Shown here: piece after piece, positions 17,997 through 27,459 of the stretch
How positions within the stretch are numbered: the first letter of the stretch is position 1
Layout of the letters: the number at the start of each line of letters is the position of its first letter
Origin: Azonexus hydrophilus
GTDB lineage: Bacteria > Pseudomonadota > Gammaproteobacteria > Burkholderiales > Rhodocyclaceae
Length of the DNA: 64,000 nucleotides
Direction: 5' to 3'
Assembly (NCBI RefSeq): GCF_001956855.1
Contig: NZ_MTHD01000004.1
Span: forward strand, 310,001-374,000
Translations under genes and position numbers: made by a program
The notes under the pieces: model-generated
The model's input: only the letters and a program-made list of their open reading frames with translations
Databases searched by the model: none
What the model was told of the DNA's origin: nothing

Positions 17997-18019
17997 AAGA
18001 TGCAAAAATTATACATGTT
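17997..18019. promoter_or_regulatory. NsrR-type operator between nsrR and ccoG
   Basis: This 23-base imperfect palindrome has a left half AAGATGCA and a right half TACATGTT around an A/T-rich centre. The distance between ATG and CAT (11 bases) is exactly that of the known NsrR consensus. It lies 18 bases upstream of the nsrR GTG start and 27 bases upstream of ccoG, so it could control both divergent genes. Confidence 0.7.
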
Positions 18020-18046
18020 AAGCAAACGAGAAACCCTTCGCACACC

Positions 18047-19453
18047 ATGGTAAAGCAATCACCCGGCAAGCGGACCATCGAGATCAAACCGGTACCTGAC
18101 CCCAACGTCAAGGTTTACCCGCGCTCGGTCAGCGGCGTGTTCAACAGTTGGCGCGTGGCTTTCGTCTGGCTCACCCAGATAGTCTTCTACGGCCTCTGCT
18201 GGCTGCCGTGGAACGGCCGGCAAGCCGTGCTTTTCGACCTGGAACAGCGCCGCTTCTATCTGTTCGACCTCGTGCTGTGGCCGCAGGACACCATCTATCT
18301 GACCATCCTGTTGCTGCTGTCGGCACTGGCGCTGTTCCTGTTCACCGCCGTCGCCGGCCGGCTGTGGTGTGGCTACAGTTGTCCGCAGACCGTCTACACC
18401 GAGATCTTCCTGTGGGTGGAAAAGTGGATCGAAGGCGAGCGGCCGCAACGCATCAAGCTCGATGCAGCGCCGAACAGCCGCGGGAAAGTGCTGAAGAAAT
18501 CGCTCAAGCACACCATCTGGCTGGTGATTTCACTATGGACCGGCCTCACCTTCGTCGGCTATTTCACACCGATCCGTGAATTGCTGGTCAGCCTGACCAC
18601 CGCCGGCAGCGGCCCCTGGGAGGCTTTCTGGGTTCTGTTCTACGGCGGCGCCACCTACGGCATGGCCGGTTTCCTGCGCGAGCACATGTGCAAGTACATC
18701 TGCCCCTACGCGCAATTCCAGTTCGTCATGTTCGACCGCGACACGCTGATCGTCGCCTATGACGCGCAACGCGGCGAAGCGCGCGGCAGTCGACCGAAGA
18801 ACGCCGATCCCCGCGCCCTCGGCCTCGGCGACTGCATCGACTGCAACATCTGCGTCCAGGTCTGTCCGACCGGCATCGACATCCGCGACGGCCTGCAACT
18901 CGAATGCATCGGCTGCGCCGCCTGCATCGATGCCTGCGACCAGGTCATGGACAAAATGAACTACCCGCGTGGACTGATCCGCTACTCGACCGAAAACGCC
19001 GTCGAGCAAGGTTTCGGCCGCCAGGAAATCGTCCGCCGCACCTTGCGCCTGCGGCCGATGCTCTATCTTGGTGCATTCCTGCTCATCGGCGGCGCCAGCG
19101 CCTGGTCGCTGGCCACCCGGATGCCGCTCAAGGTCGGCATCGAAAAGGAACGCGCCGCGCTTTATCGGGAAAGCGACAATGGCGACATCGAAAACGCCTT
19201 CCGCATGCACCTGACCAACGCCAGCGAACAGCCGCGCAGCTTCCGCATCGAGGTCGCCGGCCTGCCGGGCATTGCCATCAGCGGCACCGGGCAGGCCAGC
19301 GTGCCCGCTGCCGGCATGCAGGAAATCGCCCTGTCGGTGCGGGTCGAACCGGGCAGCGCCAGCTCCGGATCGCATCCGATCACCTTCAGCATCATCGACG
19401 CCGACAACCCTGAAATCCATGTCGAACAGAAGGCCTCGTTCTGGATGCCGTAA
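18047..19453 (+). CDS. ccoG: CcoG/FixG/RdxA-type ferredoxin, cbb3 oxidase assembly
   Basis: The 468-residue protein has several N-terminal membrane spans. Between them are cysteine blocks (WCGYSCPQTV near residue 105 and CKYICPYAQFQF near 215). Two 4Fe-4S cluster motifs follow, CIDCNICVQVCPTG near 265 and CIGCAACIDACD near 285. The C-terminal third is a periplasmic Ig-like domain. CcoG reduces Cu(II) for assembly of cbb3-type oxidase. No ccoNOP genes are in this window, so the gene is separated from the usual ccoGHIS context or stands alone under NsrR control. Confidence 0.95.
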   Translation: MVKQSPGKRTIEIKPVPDPNVKVYPRSVSGVFNSWRVAFVWLTQIVFYGLCWLPWNGRQAVLFDLEQRRFYLFDLVLWPQDTIYLTILLLLSALALFLFTAVAGRLWCGYSCPQTVYTEIFLWVEKWIEGERPQRIKLDAAPNSRGKVLKKSLKHTIWLVISLWTGLTFVGYFTPIRELLVSLTTAGSGPWEAFWVLFYGGATYGMAGFLREHMCKYICPYAQFQFVMFDRDTLIVAYDAQRGEARGSRPKNADPRALGLGDCIDCNICVQVCPTGIDIRDGLQLECIGCAACIDACDQVMDKMNYPRGLIRYSTENAVEQGFGRQEIVRRTLRLRPMLYLGAFLLIGGASAWSLATRMPLKVGIEKERAALYRESDNGDIENAFRMHLTNASEQPRSFRIEVAGLPGIAISGTGQASVPAAGMQEIALSVRVEPGSASSGSHPITFSIIDADNPEIHVEQKASFWMP

Positions 19454-19551
19454 CCGGCACGGGAAATGCTTCGTCTTTTGCGTGGCCGGCGACTCAAGCT
19501 GGGTCGTCCGGGCTCCGTTAAACGAGGCATGCAGTCCAGGAGGAAGTCATC

Positions 19552-20517
19552 ATGGCCCACACCGACATCCGGCTCACGGTCGCTGAAGAGCGCACCATCT
19601 ACGACGTCGCCGACATCGAGCGCGCCCTTGAGGACGCCACCGGCAACCGCAACGAAGCCCTGGCCGCACTCTACGAGAAAATGAAACAGCGCGGTGGCGG
19701 CCGTTTCCTGATCCGCCCCAGTGGCACCGACATGATCGACGATCTCTACGACAGCTGCCCGAACTTCGGCGACGTCATCGACGACCTGAAAAAGCACCTG
19801 GCACTGGCCGTCGCCGGCAGCGAGCCGATGCACTTCACGCCCATCCTGCTGCTTGGCGAACCGGGCATCGGCAAGACCCATTTCGCCCGCGAACTGGCTG
19901 CCCGACTCGGCACCGGTCACGAATTCGTGTCGATGAGTTCGCTCACTGCCGGCTGGATCCTGTCCGGCGCCTCGGCACAATGGAACAATGCCAAGCCCGG
20001 CAAGGTGGCACACACCCTGGTGCATGGCGACTACGCCAACCCGATCGTGGTCCTAGACGAGATCGACAAGGCCGGCGGCGATTCACGCTACGACCCGATG
20101 GGCGCACTGTACAGCCTACTCGAGCACGATACCGCCAAGGCCTTCAAGGACGAGTTCGTCGATATCGACATCGATGCCTCGCACATCCTGTGGGTAACCA
20201 CCGCCAACGACGAACGCAGCATTCCGGAACCCATCCTCAACCGGATGAATGTCTATGAAGTGCCCCGCCCGGACCATGACGCATCGCTGGCGATTGCCCG
20301 TTCTCTCTACCGCGACTGCGTTTCGGAACACGACTGGGGCTTCCCGCCAGACGCCGACGACGCCGTCCTCGAACGCCTGGCCTCACTACCGCCGCGCGAC
20401 ATGAAGAAGCGTCTGCTGTCGGCGTTCGGCACCGCCAAGCTGGAAGGACGCAACTGGCTGGATGGCCGTGATTTCGACCAGACCCGAATGGGGCGCAGCC
20501 GCAAGATCGGTTTCTGA
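19552..20517 (+). CDS. AAA+ ATPase, Lon-like without protease domain
   Basis: The 321-residue protein is an AAA+ ATPase. It has the Walker A motif LLGEPGIGKTHFARELA near residue 103, the Walker B motif IVVLDEIDKAGGDSRYDP near 165 and sensor 1 ILWVTTANDE near 215. The DEIDKAG block resembles Lon, but no Lon peptidase domain follows. The first 90 residues have no recognised domain. It starts with a strong AGGAGG site, 98 bases after ccoG. Its partner and function are unknown. Confidence 0.85.
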   Translation: MAHTDIRLTVAEERTIYDVADIERALEDATGNRNEALAALYEKMKQRGGGRFLIRPSGTDMIDDLYDSCPNFGDVIDDLKKHLALAVAGSEPMHFTPILLLGEPGIGKTHFARELAARLGTGHEFVSMSSLTAGWILSGASAQWNNAKPGKVAHTLVHGDYANPIVVLDEIDKAGGDSRYDPMGALYSLLEHDTAKAFKDEFVDIDIDASHILWVTTANDERSIPEPILNRMNVYEVPRPDHDASLAIARSLYRDCVSEHDWGFPPDADDAVLERLASLPPRDMKKRLLSAFGTAKLEGRNWLDGRDFDQTRMGRSRKIGF

Positions 20518-20559
20518 AAACGGGCGCCCAAGGTCGAAGACACTCCCCGGCCCTGGGCG

Positions 20560-20982
20560 TCAGCCACCAACCAGTTGTGCGGCGGCCACTGCGCTTGCTG
20601 ACAACATCGACAATAAAAATACCAGACGCAACGGCTGCGATACCGGCAACAGATAAAGCATGAAAAGATGCGAGGGATGAGCAGTCCGGCCGATACCAAG
20701 CACGACGCAATGCTCATCGATCCTTGCCGAAGTTCCCCGAATACGGATACGGCAACCGGTACCAAACATCCGCTGGATCAGCAGCAACCCGGCCCACGAA
20801 CTCAGGTCCACGTGACGTGTTGCCGAAAAATCAAAAATCAGATCAGAAAATGTTTGATCGGCACGCAAGCACTGTATCAACGCGGGCATCTGTGTGTGCC
20901 GAAGGCATTCCGGCAGGGTCACGGTACATATGCCGCCCCTGCGATCGACCACGATGGGCGGGTAATTTCCGGTTTTCATCAT
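20560..20982 (-). CDS. Small STAS-like domain protein
   Basis: The ~140-residue protein resembles a stand-alone STAS (anti-sigma antagonist-like) domain. It has an N-terminal strand pair (PPIVVDRRGGICTVTLPE). The segment DLIFDFSATRHVDLSSWAGL is near residue 67, where STAS proteins place the D-x-S phosphorylation loop; here the loop reads DLSSWAG. An unusual hydrophobic C-terminal helix (LRLVFLLSMLSASAVAAAQL) follows. GGAGG precedes two adjacent ATGs (20982 and 20979). No kinase or phosphatase partner is adjacent, so the STAS call is tentative. Confidence 0.6.
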   Translation of the reverse strand: MMKTGNYPPIVVDRRGGICTVTLPECLRHTQMPALIQCLRADQTFSDLIFDFSATRHVDLSSWAGLLLIQRMFGTGCRIRIRGTSARIDEHCVVLGIGRTAHPSHLFMLYLLPVSQPLRLVFLLSMLSASAVAAAQLVGG

Positions 20983-21072
20983 GTAACCTCCAGACCACGA
21001 AAAATTGACATAAGCATATCGTAGCCGGAGAAACATTACAAAAGCATTAACCGAAATCTGCTTGCGACTGAT

Positions 21073-21609
21073 TCACTCCTTGCCAGCGGAAGCCGAGCGC
21101 ATCGCCAGATATTCCGGCTGAAAGATCGCCATCCGAAATACATCCCGATATTCGCCATCGACGAAAAACTCGTGTCGCAGGCGTCCTTCCTCGCGAAACC
21201 CCTGCTTGCCATAGACCGAAATGGCCCGCACATTTTCGCAGTCGACAATCAACGACAGCTTGTACAAATTGAGTACGGTAAAGGCGTAATCCATGGCCAG
21301 ACGGGTCGCCGCCTTGGCATAGCCCTTGCCCTGATGGGCCGGGGCAATGATGATCTGGAATTCGGCGCGGCGATGAATGTGGTTGATTTCGACCAGCTCG
21401 ACCAAGCCAATCCGCTCACCATCTCGCTCGGCAACAAAGCGGCGTTCGCTCTGGTCGTGAATGTGCTTTTCATACAGATCGTACAACTCGACAAAAGCCT
21501 CGTAAGGCTCCTCGAACCAGTAGTGCATCACGGTTTCGTTGTTGTCCAGTTCGTGGACAAAGCGCAAATCCTCGCGTTCCAGCGGTCGCAGTTTCAATTT
21601 TTCCGGCAT
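21073..21609 (-). CDS. speG: Spermidine N1-acetyltransferase
   Basis: The 178-residue GNAT protein matches SpeG. It begins [20 protein letters not shown] and has [20 protein letters not shown] near residue 30. The acetyl-CoA loop [17 protein letters not shown] is near 87, and [16 protein letters not shown] near 122. It acetylates spermidine in the cytoplasm to lower polyamine toxicity. AGGAGG lies just ahead of the ATG. Its first 71 bases overlap, antisense, the longest reading of the adjacent kinase gene. Confidence 0.93.
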   Translation of the reverse strand: MPEKLKLRPLEREDLRFVHELDNNETVMHYWFEEPYEAFVELYDLYEKHIHDQSERRFVAERDGERIGLVELVEINHIHRRAEFQIIIAPAHQGKGYAKAATRLAMDYAFTVLNLYKLSLIVDCENVRAISVYGKQGFREEGRLRHEFFVDGEYRDVFRMAIFQPEYLAMRSASAGKE

Positions 21610-24600
21610 AAGGCCTCCTTCAGGCGATTCAGACCCGATTCTAACGCCGGCAGAAGGTGTAATCTGTCATCGAATTTTCATCCCGCCACGGAACACGATC
21701 CTGTCCTCCCTGAACACAGACGCCACGATCACCCACCCGCACCTCCGGCGCTGGCTGGTCGCATTCGTCCTCCTGATCAATACCATCGTTGTCGCCGTTG
21801 GCATCCAGAGCCTGCTGTACAGCCGGGAACGAAACATCCAGGCCGTACACGACACAACCGGCAACCTGGCCAACCTGCTTGAAACAAACATCGCGGAGAC
21901 AGCAAGGCACATTGATCTGGCCTTGCTGGCCGTGGTCGACAGCATGGAGGCCAGCCTGCGCGACAAGCGCCTCGAAAACGGGCGTATTGGCGAAATGCTG
22001 CGTGTACAGGCCGAGCGAGTTCCCGAGGTCGATGCCTTCCGGATCACCGACCAGGAAGGCCTGGTCATGTGGGGCAAGGGCGTTGCCCCCAAGGCCCCGG
22101 CCAGTTATGCCGACCGCAGCTTCTTCGCCCGCCACGTAGAGGCCCCCGGCCAGCACATGCTGCTCAGCCCACCCATCATCGGCCGTGTTTCGGGTGTACC
22201 GGTCATCGCCTTCACCCGCTCCTATCGCCATCCGGACGGACGTTTTGCCGGCGTCATTTCTGCCGCTGTTCCGATCGCGCATTTCACGGCGCAACTCGCG
22301 CAACTGAATCTGGGCGCCCATGGTTCGGCCGTAATCCGCCATGAAGATATTGGCTTGATTACCCGCTATCCACAAGTCGAGGGTGAAGCCGGAAAAATCG
22401 GGCACAAGGCGGTCTCCCAGCCTTTCCTGGACATTCTCAATTCCGGTGTCGCCAACGGCAGTTTCCACACCCCACGCGCACCGGACGGTTTCGAACGCAC
22501 CTATGCCTTCCGGCGGGTGCGGAACGTGCCATTCATTCTGACCGTCGGCATGGCGCCACAGGATTATCTGGAAAGCTGGTACGACGAAGCCCGGAAACTC
22601 GCTGCCTTCGGCACCGCCTTCCTGCTCGTCAGCCTGCTCGCCGCGTGGCTGATCGACCGCTTCTGGCGGCAACACCTGCGCGATACCGAACGCTTGCTGA
22701 GCAGCCAGTCGCGTTTCAGGAATTACGTCGAAACTGCACCGGTCGGTATCTTCATTGCCGATCCCGATGGCCATTACCGCGAAGTCAATCCTGCAGCCTG
22801 CGACTTGACAGGCTACACCCGGGAAGACCTGCTCGAAATGTCGATCACCGACCTGGCTCCCGAACAGCACGCCGAACAGCACGATGCGCTTTTCGAAATC
22901 ATCAAACAGGGGGCTCGTCAAGATACCGAGATGAGCATTCGCCATCGCGACGGCTACGAAATCCCCGTTGCCCTGCGTACCACGATCCTGCCCGACGGTC
23001 AGGTGATGGGTTTTTGCACCGACATGCGGGCACGCAAGGCTGCCGAAGCCGAACTGGCGGCACGGGAAGCACTGCTCGAACAGATTTTCCAGGCATCCAG
23101 CGTCGCCATCCTGCTGGTCGATCAGCAGGGACGGTTGACCCACGCCAACCAGCGCATGGCCGAGATGTTCAGCATTCCGCTACATCAGCTGATCGGCAGT
23201 GAATATGTATCGCTGATTCACCCTGACGAAAGGGAAACCGGCAGACACAGGATGCTCGCACTGCTGGCCAGCGACATCGATGCGGTGGATCTGGAGCGCC
23301 TGTACTGGCGCAACGACCACAGTGAATTCTGGGGCCACCTGACCGGCCGTCGCCTTTACGCTGCCGATGGCAGCATGCTCGGCCTGGTCGGCAGCATTGC
23401 CGACATCAACGAACGCAAGCTGGCTGAAGCCGCCTTGCGCGAAAGCGAACAGCATTTCCGCACGCTGGCCAACAGCGGCTCGGCACTGATCTGGACATCC
23501 GGCCTGGACAAGGGCTGCAACTATTTCAACACAACCTGGCTGACATTCACCGGACGACCGCTGGAACGCGAACTGGGCAACGGCTGGGCGGAAGGCGTGC
23601 ATCCTGATGACTTCGCTCGCTGCCTGGCCGTTTATGTTGATCACTTCGACCGCCAGCAGCCATTTTCGATGGAATATCGCCTGCGTAACGCCGACGGCGA
23701 TTACCGCTGGATACGCGATGACGGTACGCCACGCTACGACAGCAAGGGTGAGTTCATCGGCTTCATCGGCTTCTGCTACGACATCACCCGCGAAAAGGCC
23801 ACGGCTGATGAACTGCACCGCTATCGCCAGCACCTTGAAGAGCAGGTCGAACAGCGGACCCGGGATCTCCAGCGCGCAAAGGAGGCCGCCGAAACGGCCA
23901 ACATCGCCAAGAGCGCCTTTCTCGCCAACATGTCGCATGAAATCCGGACACCGCTCAATGCGATCACCGGCATGGCCTACATGATCCGGCGGGCCGGGCT
24001 CAGTGAACAGCAAAGCGAGCGCCTGGACAAACTGGAAACCGCCAGCCGGCACCTGCTTGAGATCATCAACGCAGTGCTCGACCTGTCAAAAATCGAAGCC
24101 GGCAAATTCTCCCTGGAAGAAAACCAGCTCGATATCCCGGTCATGCTCGACAACATTGCTAGCATCCTGCAGGACAAGCTTCAGGAAAAAGGGCTGCGAC
24201 TGGAAATCAGCCTACCCCCTGCGCTGCCGCCCCTGCTCGGCGACCAGACCCGACTGCAGCAGGCATTGCTCAATTACGCGGTCAACGCGGTCAAATTCAC
24301 CGAAACCGGTAGCATTACCATCCACATAGAAGTCCTCGAACAATCGCCGCAAGATGCGTTGCTGCGTTTCTCGGTCAAGGACACGGGTATCGGGATTACA
24401 GCCGACATCCTGCCGCGCCTGTTCACCGCCTTCGAACAGGCCGACAACTCGACCACCCGGCGCTATGGTGGCACCGGGCTGGGCCTGGCGATCACCCGCA
24501 AGCTGGCCGGGATGATGGGCGGCGAGACAGGCGTCGACAGCCTGCCCGGCCGGGGCAGCACTTTCTGGCTGACCGCCCGCCTGCGCACCTGCCACTCATC

Positions 24601-25045
24601 CCGCCAGTCGGCAGCACCGATCCGGGAAAATTCGGCAGAAACAGGGCTGGGCAGCAATTTCGCCGGCCAGCGCATACTGCTCGTCGAGGACGAACCGATC
24701 AATCGCGAAATCAGCATCATGCTGCTCACCGATACCGGCCTGATCGTCGACATCGCCGAAGATGGCCGTCAGGCGGTGGCGGCCAGCAGCAGCCAGCATT
24801 ACGCGTTGATCCTGATGGATGTCCAGATGCCGGGCATGAACGGCCTTGAAGCAACCCGGGTCATCCGTCAGAACCCCGCCTGTGCCGACATCCCCATCCT
24901 GGCAATGACGGCCAACGCATTTGTCGAAGACCGCGCCCAGTGCCTGGAAGCCGGCATGGATGATTTCATCCCGAAACCGGTCAACCCGGAAGAACTGTTC
25001 GCCAAATTGCTGAAATGGCTGGAAAGCGGGCGCCAGCCGCAGTGA
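21539..25045 (+). CDS. Membrane hybrid sensor histidine kinase (Cache-PAS3-HK-REC)
   Basis: The long protein (up to 1168 residues) has two membrane spans (near residues 78-98 and 357-377) around a periplasmic Cache-like sensor. PAS domains begin near 390, 510 and 638. The histidine kinase core has [14 protein letters not shown] near 800 and [18 protein letters not shown] near 980. A C-terminal receiver contains [12 protein letters not shown] and the phospho-accepting Asp in [12 protein letters not shown]. No Hpt domain is present. The start is unclear: in-frame TTGs at 21539/21542 fall inside divergent speG, and no ATG or GTG precedes the first membrane span. Its stop abuts the hoxC stop with no gap. 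Confidence 0.85.
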   Translation: MLSSSWTKRKSSRSSGRSFNFSGIRPPSGDSDPILTPAEGVICHRIFIPPRNTILSSLNTDATITHPHLRRWLVAFVLLINTIVVAVGIQSLLYSRERNIQAVHDTTGNLANLLETNIAETARHIDLALLAVVDSMEASLRDKRLENGRIGEMLRVQAERVPEVDAFRITDQEGLVMWGKGVAPKAPASYADRSFFARHVEAPGQHMLLSPPIIGRVSGVPVIAFTRSYRHPDGRFAGVISAAVPIAHFTAQLAQLNLGAHGSAVIRHEDIGLITRYPQVEGEAGKIGHKAVSQPFLDILNSGVANGSFHTPRAPDGFERTYAFRRVRNVPFILTVGMAPQDYLESWYDEARKLAAFGTAFLLVSLLAAWLIDRFWRQHLRDTERLLSSQSRFRNYVETAPVGIFIADPDGHYREVNPAACDLTGYTREDLLEMSITDLAPEQHAEQHDALFEIIKQGARQDTEMSIRHRDGYEIPVALRTTILPDGQVMGFCTDMRARKAAEAELAAREALLEQIFQASSVAILLVDQQGRLTHANQRMAEMFSIPLHQLIGSEYVSLIHPDERETGRHRMLALLASDIDAVDLERLYWRNDHSEFWGHLTGRRLYAADGSMLGLVGSIADINERKLAEAALRESEQHFRTLANSGSALIWTSGLDKGCNYFNTTWLTFTGRPLERELGNGWAEGVHPDDFARCLAVYVDHFDRQQPFSMEYRLRNADGDYRWIRDDGTPRYDSKGEFIGFIGFCYDITREKATADELHRYRQHLEEQVEQRTRDLQRAKEAAETANIAKSAFLANMSHEIRTPLNAITGMAYMIRRAGLSEQQSERLDKLETASRHLLEIINAVLDLSKIEAGKFSLEENQLDIPVMLDNIASILQDKLQEKGLRLEISLPPALPPLLGDQTRLQQALLNYAVNAVKFTETGSITIHIEVLEQSPQDALLRFSVKDTGIGITADILPRLFTAFEQADNSTTRRYGGTGLGLAITRKLAGMMGGETGVDSLPGRGSTFWLTARLRTCHSSRQSAAPIRENSAETGLGSNFAGQRILLVEDEPINREISIMLLTDTGLIVDIAEDGRQAVAASSSQHYALILMDVQMPGMNGLEATRVIRQNPACADIPILAMTANAFVEDRAQCLEAGMDDFIPKPVNPEELFAKLLKWLESGRQPQ

Positions 25046-26467
25046 TCAATGCACCGTGCACACCATGCACGGATCGAACGAACGCACCACATGCTGCACC
25101 GTTGGCGGTGCGTCGTCGCCGGCAGGCAGGCCGACCAGGGCTTGTTCGAGCGCACCGGGCGTGCCTCCGGCATCGCGCGGGGAGAAGTTCCAGGTGGTCG
25201 GGGCAATGATCTGGTAGCGCTCGATGCGTCCACGCTTCACGCTCAACCAGTGGCCCAGGCCGCCACGGGCGGCTTCGACCAGGCCGACGGCGCTACCGCT
25301 GTCGGGTAGCGGAGCCGGCAGGCAGAACGGTTCGCCCGGCTCGATGGCGCGTACCCAGTTTTCCATCGCCGGAACGATGCGGGCGACTTCGACCATGCGG
25401 GCGACGATGCGCGCGGTGACGCTGCCGCCGTGCCGCTCAACCAGATCGCGCAGCAAGGGTTGGCCGGCGACCAGCTGCCGGGCCAGCGCGCCGGTTTCGA
25501 CGACCTGCCCGGCGTAGCGCGGCGCCTTGCACCAGGTGTAGGCTCCGGCCTTGTCGGCATCGACACGCGTTTCGCCTTGTGCGGGCGGCAGGGGTTTGTC
25601 GCCAAATAGCCAGGAATGGCTGACATCTTCGGCGATTTTTGCCGTTTCCAGTGGGTCGACCGCAGCATTCGGCTGCCACAGACCAGCCGGGAAAAGTTCG
25701 TAGGCGCCGTACGACAGGAAACGATCGCTGGCCCGACCACAACCTGCCAGCCCGAGATCGCCGGCTGCCCGCAGGAAATGGGCGAAGTCGCTATCGCGCC
25801 CGGCGGCCCAGGCCTGCAGTGCGTCGAAGCTGCTCAGTCCGGCAAAGGCTTCAAGCGCATCGCCGAGCACCACGCCTTCGACGAAGGCGCGAAACTCGCG
25901 CAGCAAGGCCTGGATGCGGATACGTTCCGCTGCCGTCATCGCCTTGCTGCTGCCGCCCGGCTGCAGCGCCAGCGTGTGCGGCCAGCGGCCGGCGAGGAAG
26001 CCGGTCAGGTTGAAGAAGCGGGCGCGCGCCTGCAGCCAGGGTGCGACGGCGCTGCCGCGCTGGGCAGTGAAACGACGGGCGACCTCGCTGTGCCAGTTGC
26101 GGTCGACATAGGCGGCACGGGCAAAATCCGGCATGAAGAACAGATAGAAATGCGTCAGATGGTCGGCCAGGTTTTCCGTTGCCAGCACCAGCCGGCTGGC
26201 CAGTTGGCCGTTCGGTGGCGGCGTCACGCCGGCCAGCGCGGCCAGCGCCGAGGCCGCAGCGGCCGACTGGGCAACCGAGCAGATGCCGCAGATACGCGGC
26301 ACGATGGCCAGCGCGTCTTCTGGCGGACGACCAACCAGCACTTGCTCGAAACCCCGGAACAGCGGCGAATTGACCCGTGCGGCAGCGACGTACCCGGCAT
26401 CGACATCGAGACCGACCTCCAGGTCACCCTCGACACGGTTGAACGGACCAAGCTGGATGCGCTTCAT
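25046..26467 (-). CDS. hoxC: Regulatory [NiFe]-hydrogenase large subunit
   Basis: The 473-residue protein is the catalytic subunit of the H2-sensing regulatory hydrogenase (HoxC/HupV). Nickel-iron ligands are in RICGIC (Cys60, Cys63) and the C-terminal DPCMVCTVH. The protein ends exactly at that His, so it needs no maturation protease, as expected for this class. Ile62 and Phe110 are both present, matching the bulky gas-channel residues known from the O2-insensitive Ralstonia sensor. It overlaps hoxB by four bases. Together with HoxB it should signal H2 to the kinase HoxJ. Confidence 0.95.
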   Translation of the reverse strand: MKRIQLGPFNRVEGDLEVGLDVDAGYVAAARVNSPLFRGFEQVLVGRPPEDALAIVPRICGICSVAQSAAAASALAALAGVTPPPNGQLASRLVLATENLADHLTHFYLFFMPDFARAAYVDRNWHSEVARRFTAQRGSAVAPWLQARARFFNLTGFLAGRWPHTLALQPGGSSKAMTAAERIRIQALLREFRAFVEGVVLGDALEAFAGLSSFDALQAWAAGRDSDFAHFLRAAGDLGLAGCGRASDRFLSYGAYELFPAGLWQPNAAVDPLETAKIAEDVSHSWLFGDKPLPPAQGETRVDADKAGAYTWCKAPRYAGQVVETGALARQLVAGQPLLRDLVERHGGSVTARIVARMVEVARIVPAMENWVRAIEPGEPFCLPAPLPDSGSAVGLVEAARGGLGHWLSVKRGRIERYQIIAPTTWNFSPRDAGGTPGALEQALVGLPAGDDAPPTVQHVVRSFDPCMVCTVH

Positions 26468-27459
26468 TTTCCTGTCTTCTTCACCGACGGACGGACCACG
26501 GTATGGTCCTCGACCGCATTCTCGCGCACCCGTTTCGGCGTCGCCGACTTGGACAAGGCGGCCAGCGCAACGAACCAGGCTTTCGGCATGTCGGTCGGCA
26601 GGCCGACCGGAATGCCGGCGAGCTTGGGCGTTTCCTGGAAAGCGTGGCCGGGCGCCTCGAAACCCGGTTCGGTACAGGCGATGCAGGCGTAGCCGCCCTT
26701 CAGGCACGAACCGGCGCCGTTCCATGCCCGCGTGTTGCAGTCGGCGTGCGCCTGCGTACCCTTGCAGCCGAGGTTTTCCATCAGGCAACCGAGATCGGAA
26801 TGCTTCAGTGCGCTGGCCTTGAATTCGTAGAACTCGTTGCGCGGGCAGCCGTGGTGGACCAGTTGTTCGGCGTACAGCAAGGGCCGGCCGACTTCGTCGA
26901 GGTCGCTTGCGGTCAACCCGTCAAAAGCCAGTTTTTCCAGCGTATCGACGATCCAGCCGGGATGCGTCGGGCAACCGGCGATATTCACCACCGGCAAGCC
27001 GCTCCGGGAGAGAAAACCCTTGCCGAGCAGGCCGCCCGGCGTATCGGTGTCGTACTGCAGACCGCAGGCTTCCAGCGGATTGCCCGGCGTGCTGGCCGAA
27101 AACCCGCCCCAGGCCGTGCACGAGCCGATGGCAAATACCCACTTCGCCTGCTCGGCCAGGCGCTGCACCCATTCGGTCAGCGGTCGGCCGCTACCGGCCA
27201 TCAAATGAAACCTGCCGGTGCCGTTCGGCCCGCGCAGCATCGCTCCCTCGATACAGAGGACGTCGAATTCGCGCCGGCCGGCGGCGCAATCTTCAAGAAT
27301 TGTCAGCGCTTCGTCGCCGCTGGCTTCGGACAGCGCCGGATGCCAGACGAACTCGATGCCGGCATCGCGCAGTTCGTCGAACAAGGGCCGCGGCTCGTGG
27401 CACAGCAGAGATTGCGTGCAGCCGCCGCAACCGCCGCTTTGCAGCCAGAGAACTTTCAT
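26464..27459 (-). CDS. hoxB: Regulatory [NiFe]-hydrogenase small subunit
   Basis: The 331-residue small subunit (HoxB/HupU) begins directly with [19 protein letters not shown]. It lacks a Tat signal peptide, so it stays in the cytoplasm. The first cysteine pair (GGCGGC) would ligate the proximal cluster. More ligands follow in FAIGSCTAWGG, NIAGCPTHPGW and the HHGCP...CLMENLGCKG region. The ~50-residue C-terminal tail (SATPKRVRENAVEDHTVVRP) is characteristic of regulatory hydrogenases and can mediate kinase contact. It overlaps hoxA and hoxC by four bases each. Confidence 0.95.
   Translation of the reverse strand: MKVLWLQSGGCGGCTQSLLCHEPRPLFDELRDAGIEFVWHPALSEASGDEALTILEDCAAGRREFDVLCIEGAMLRGPNGTGRFHLMAGSGRPLTEWVQRLAEQAKWVFAIGSCTAWGGFSASTPGNPLEACGLQYDTDTPGGLLGKGFLSRSGLPVVNIAGCPTHPGWIVDTLEKLAFDGLTASDLDEVGRPLLYAEQLVHHGCPRNEFYEFKASALKHSDLGCLMENLGCKGTQAHADCNTRAWNGAGSCLKGGYACIACTEPGFEAPGHAFQETPKLAGIPVGLPTDMPKAWFVALAALSKSATPKRVRENAVEDHTVVRPSVKKTGK

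Noticed and set aside
20524-20555. Stem CGCCCAAGG / CCCTGGGCG after the AAA+ ATPase gene
   Set aside because: It has one mismatch, a long loop and no T tract, so it is not convincing as a terminator.
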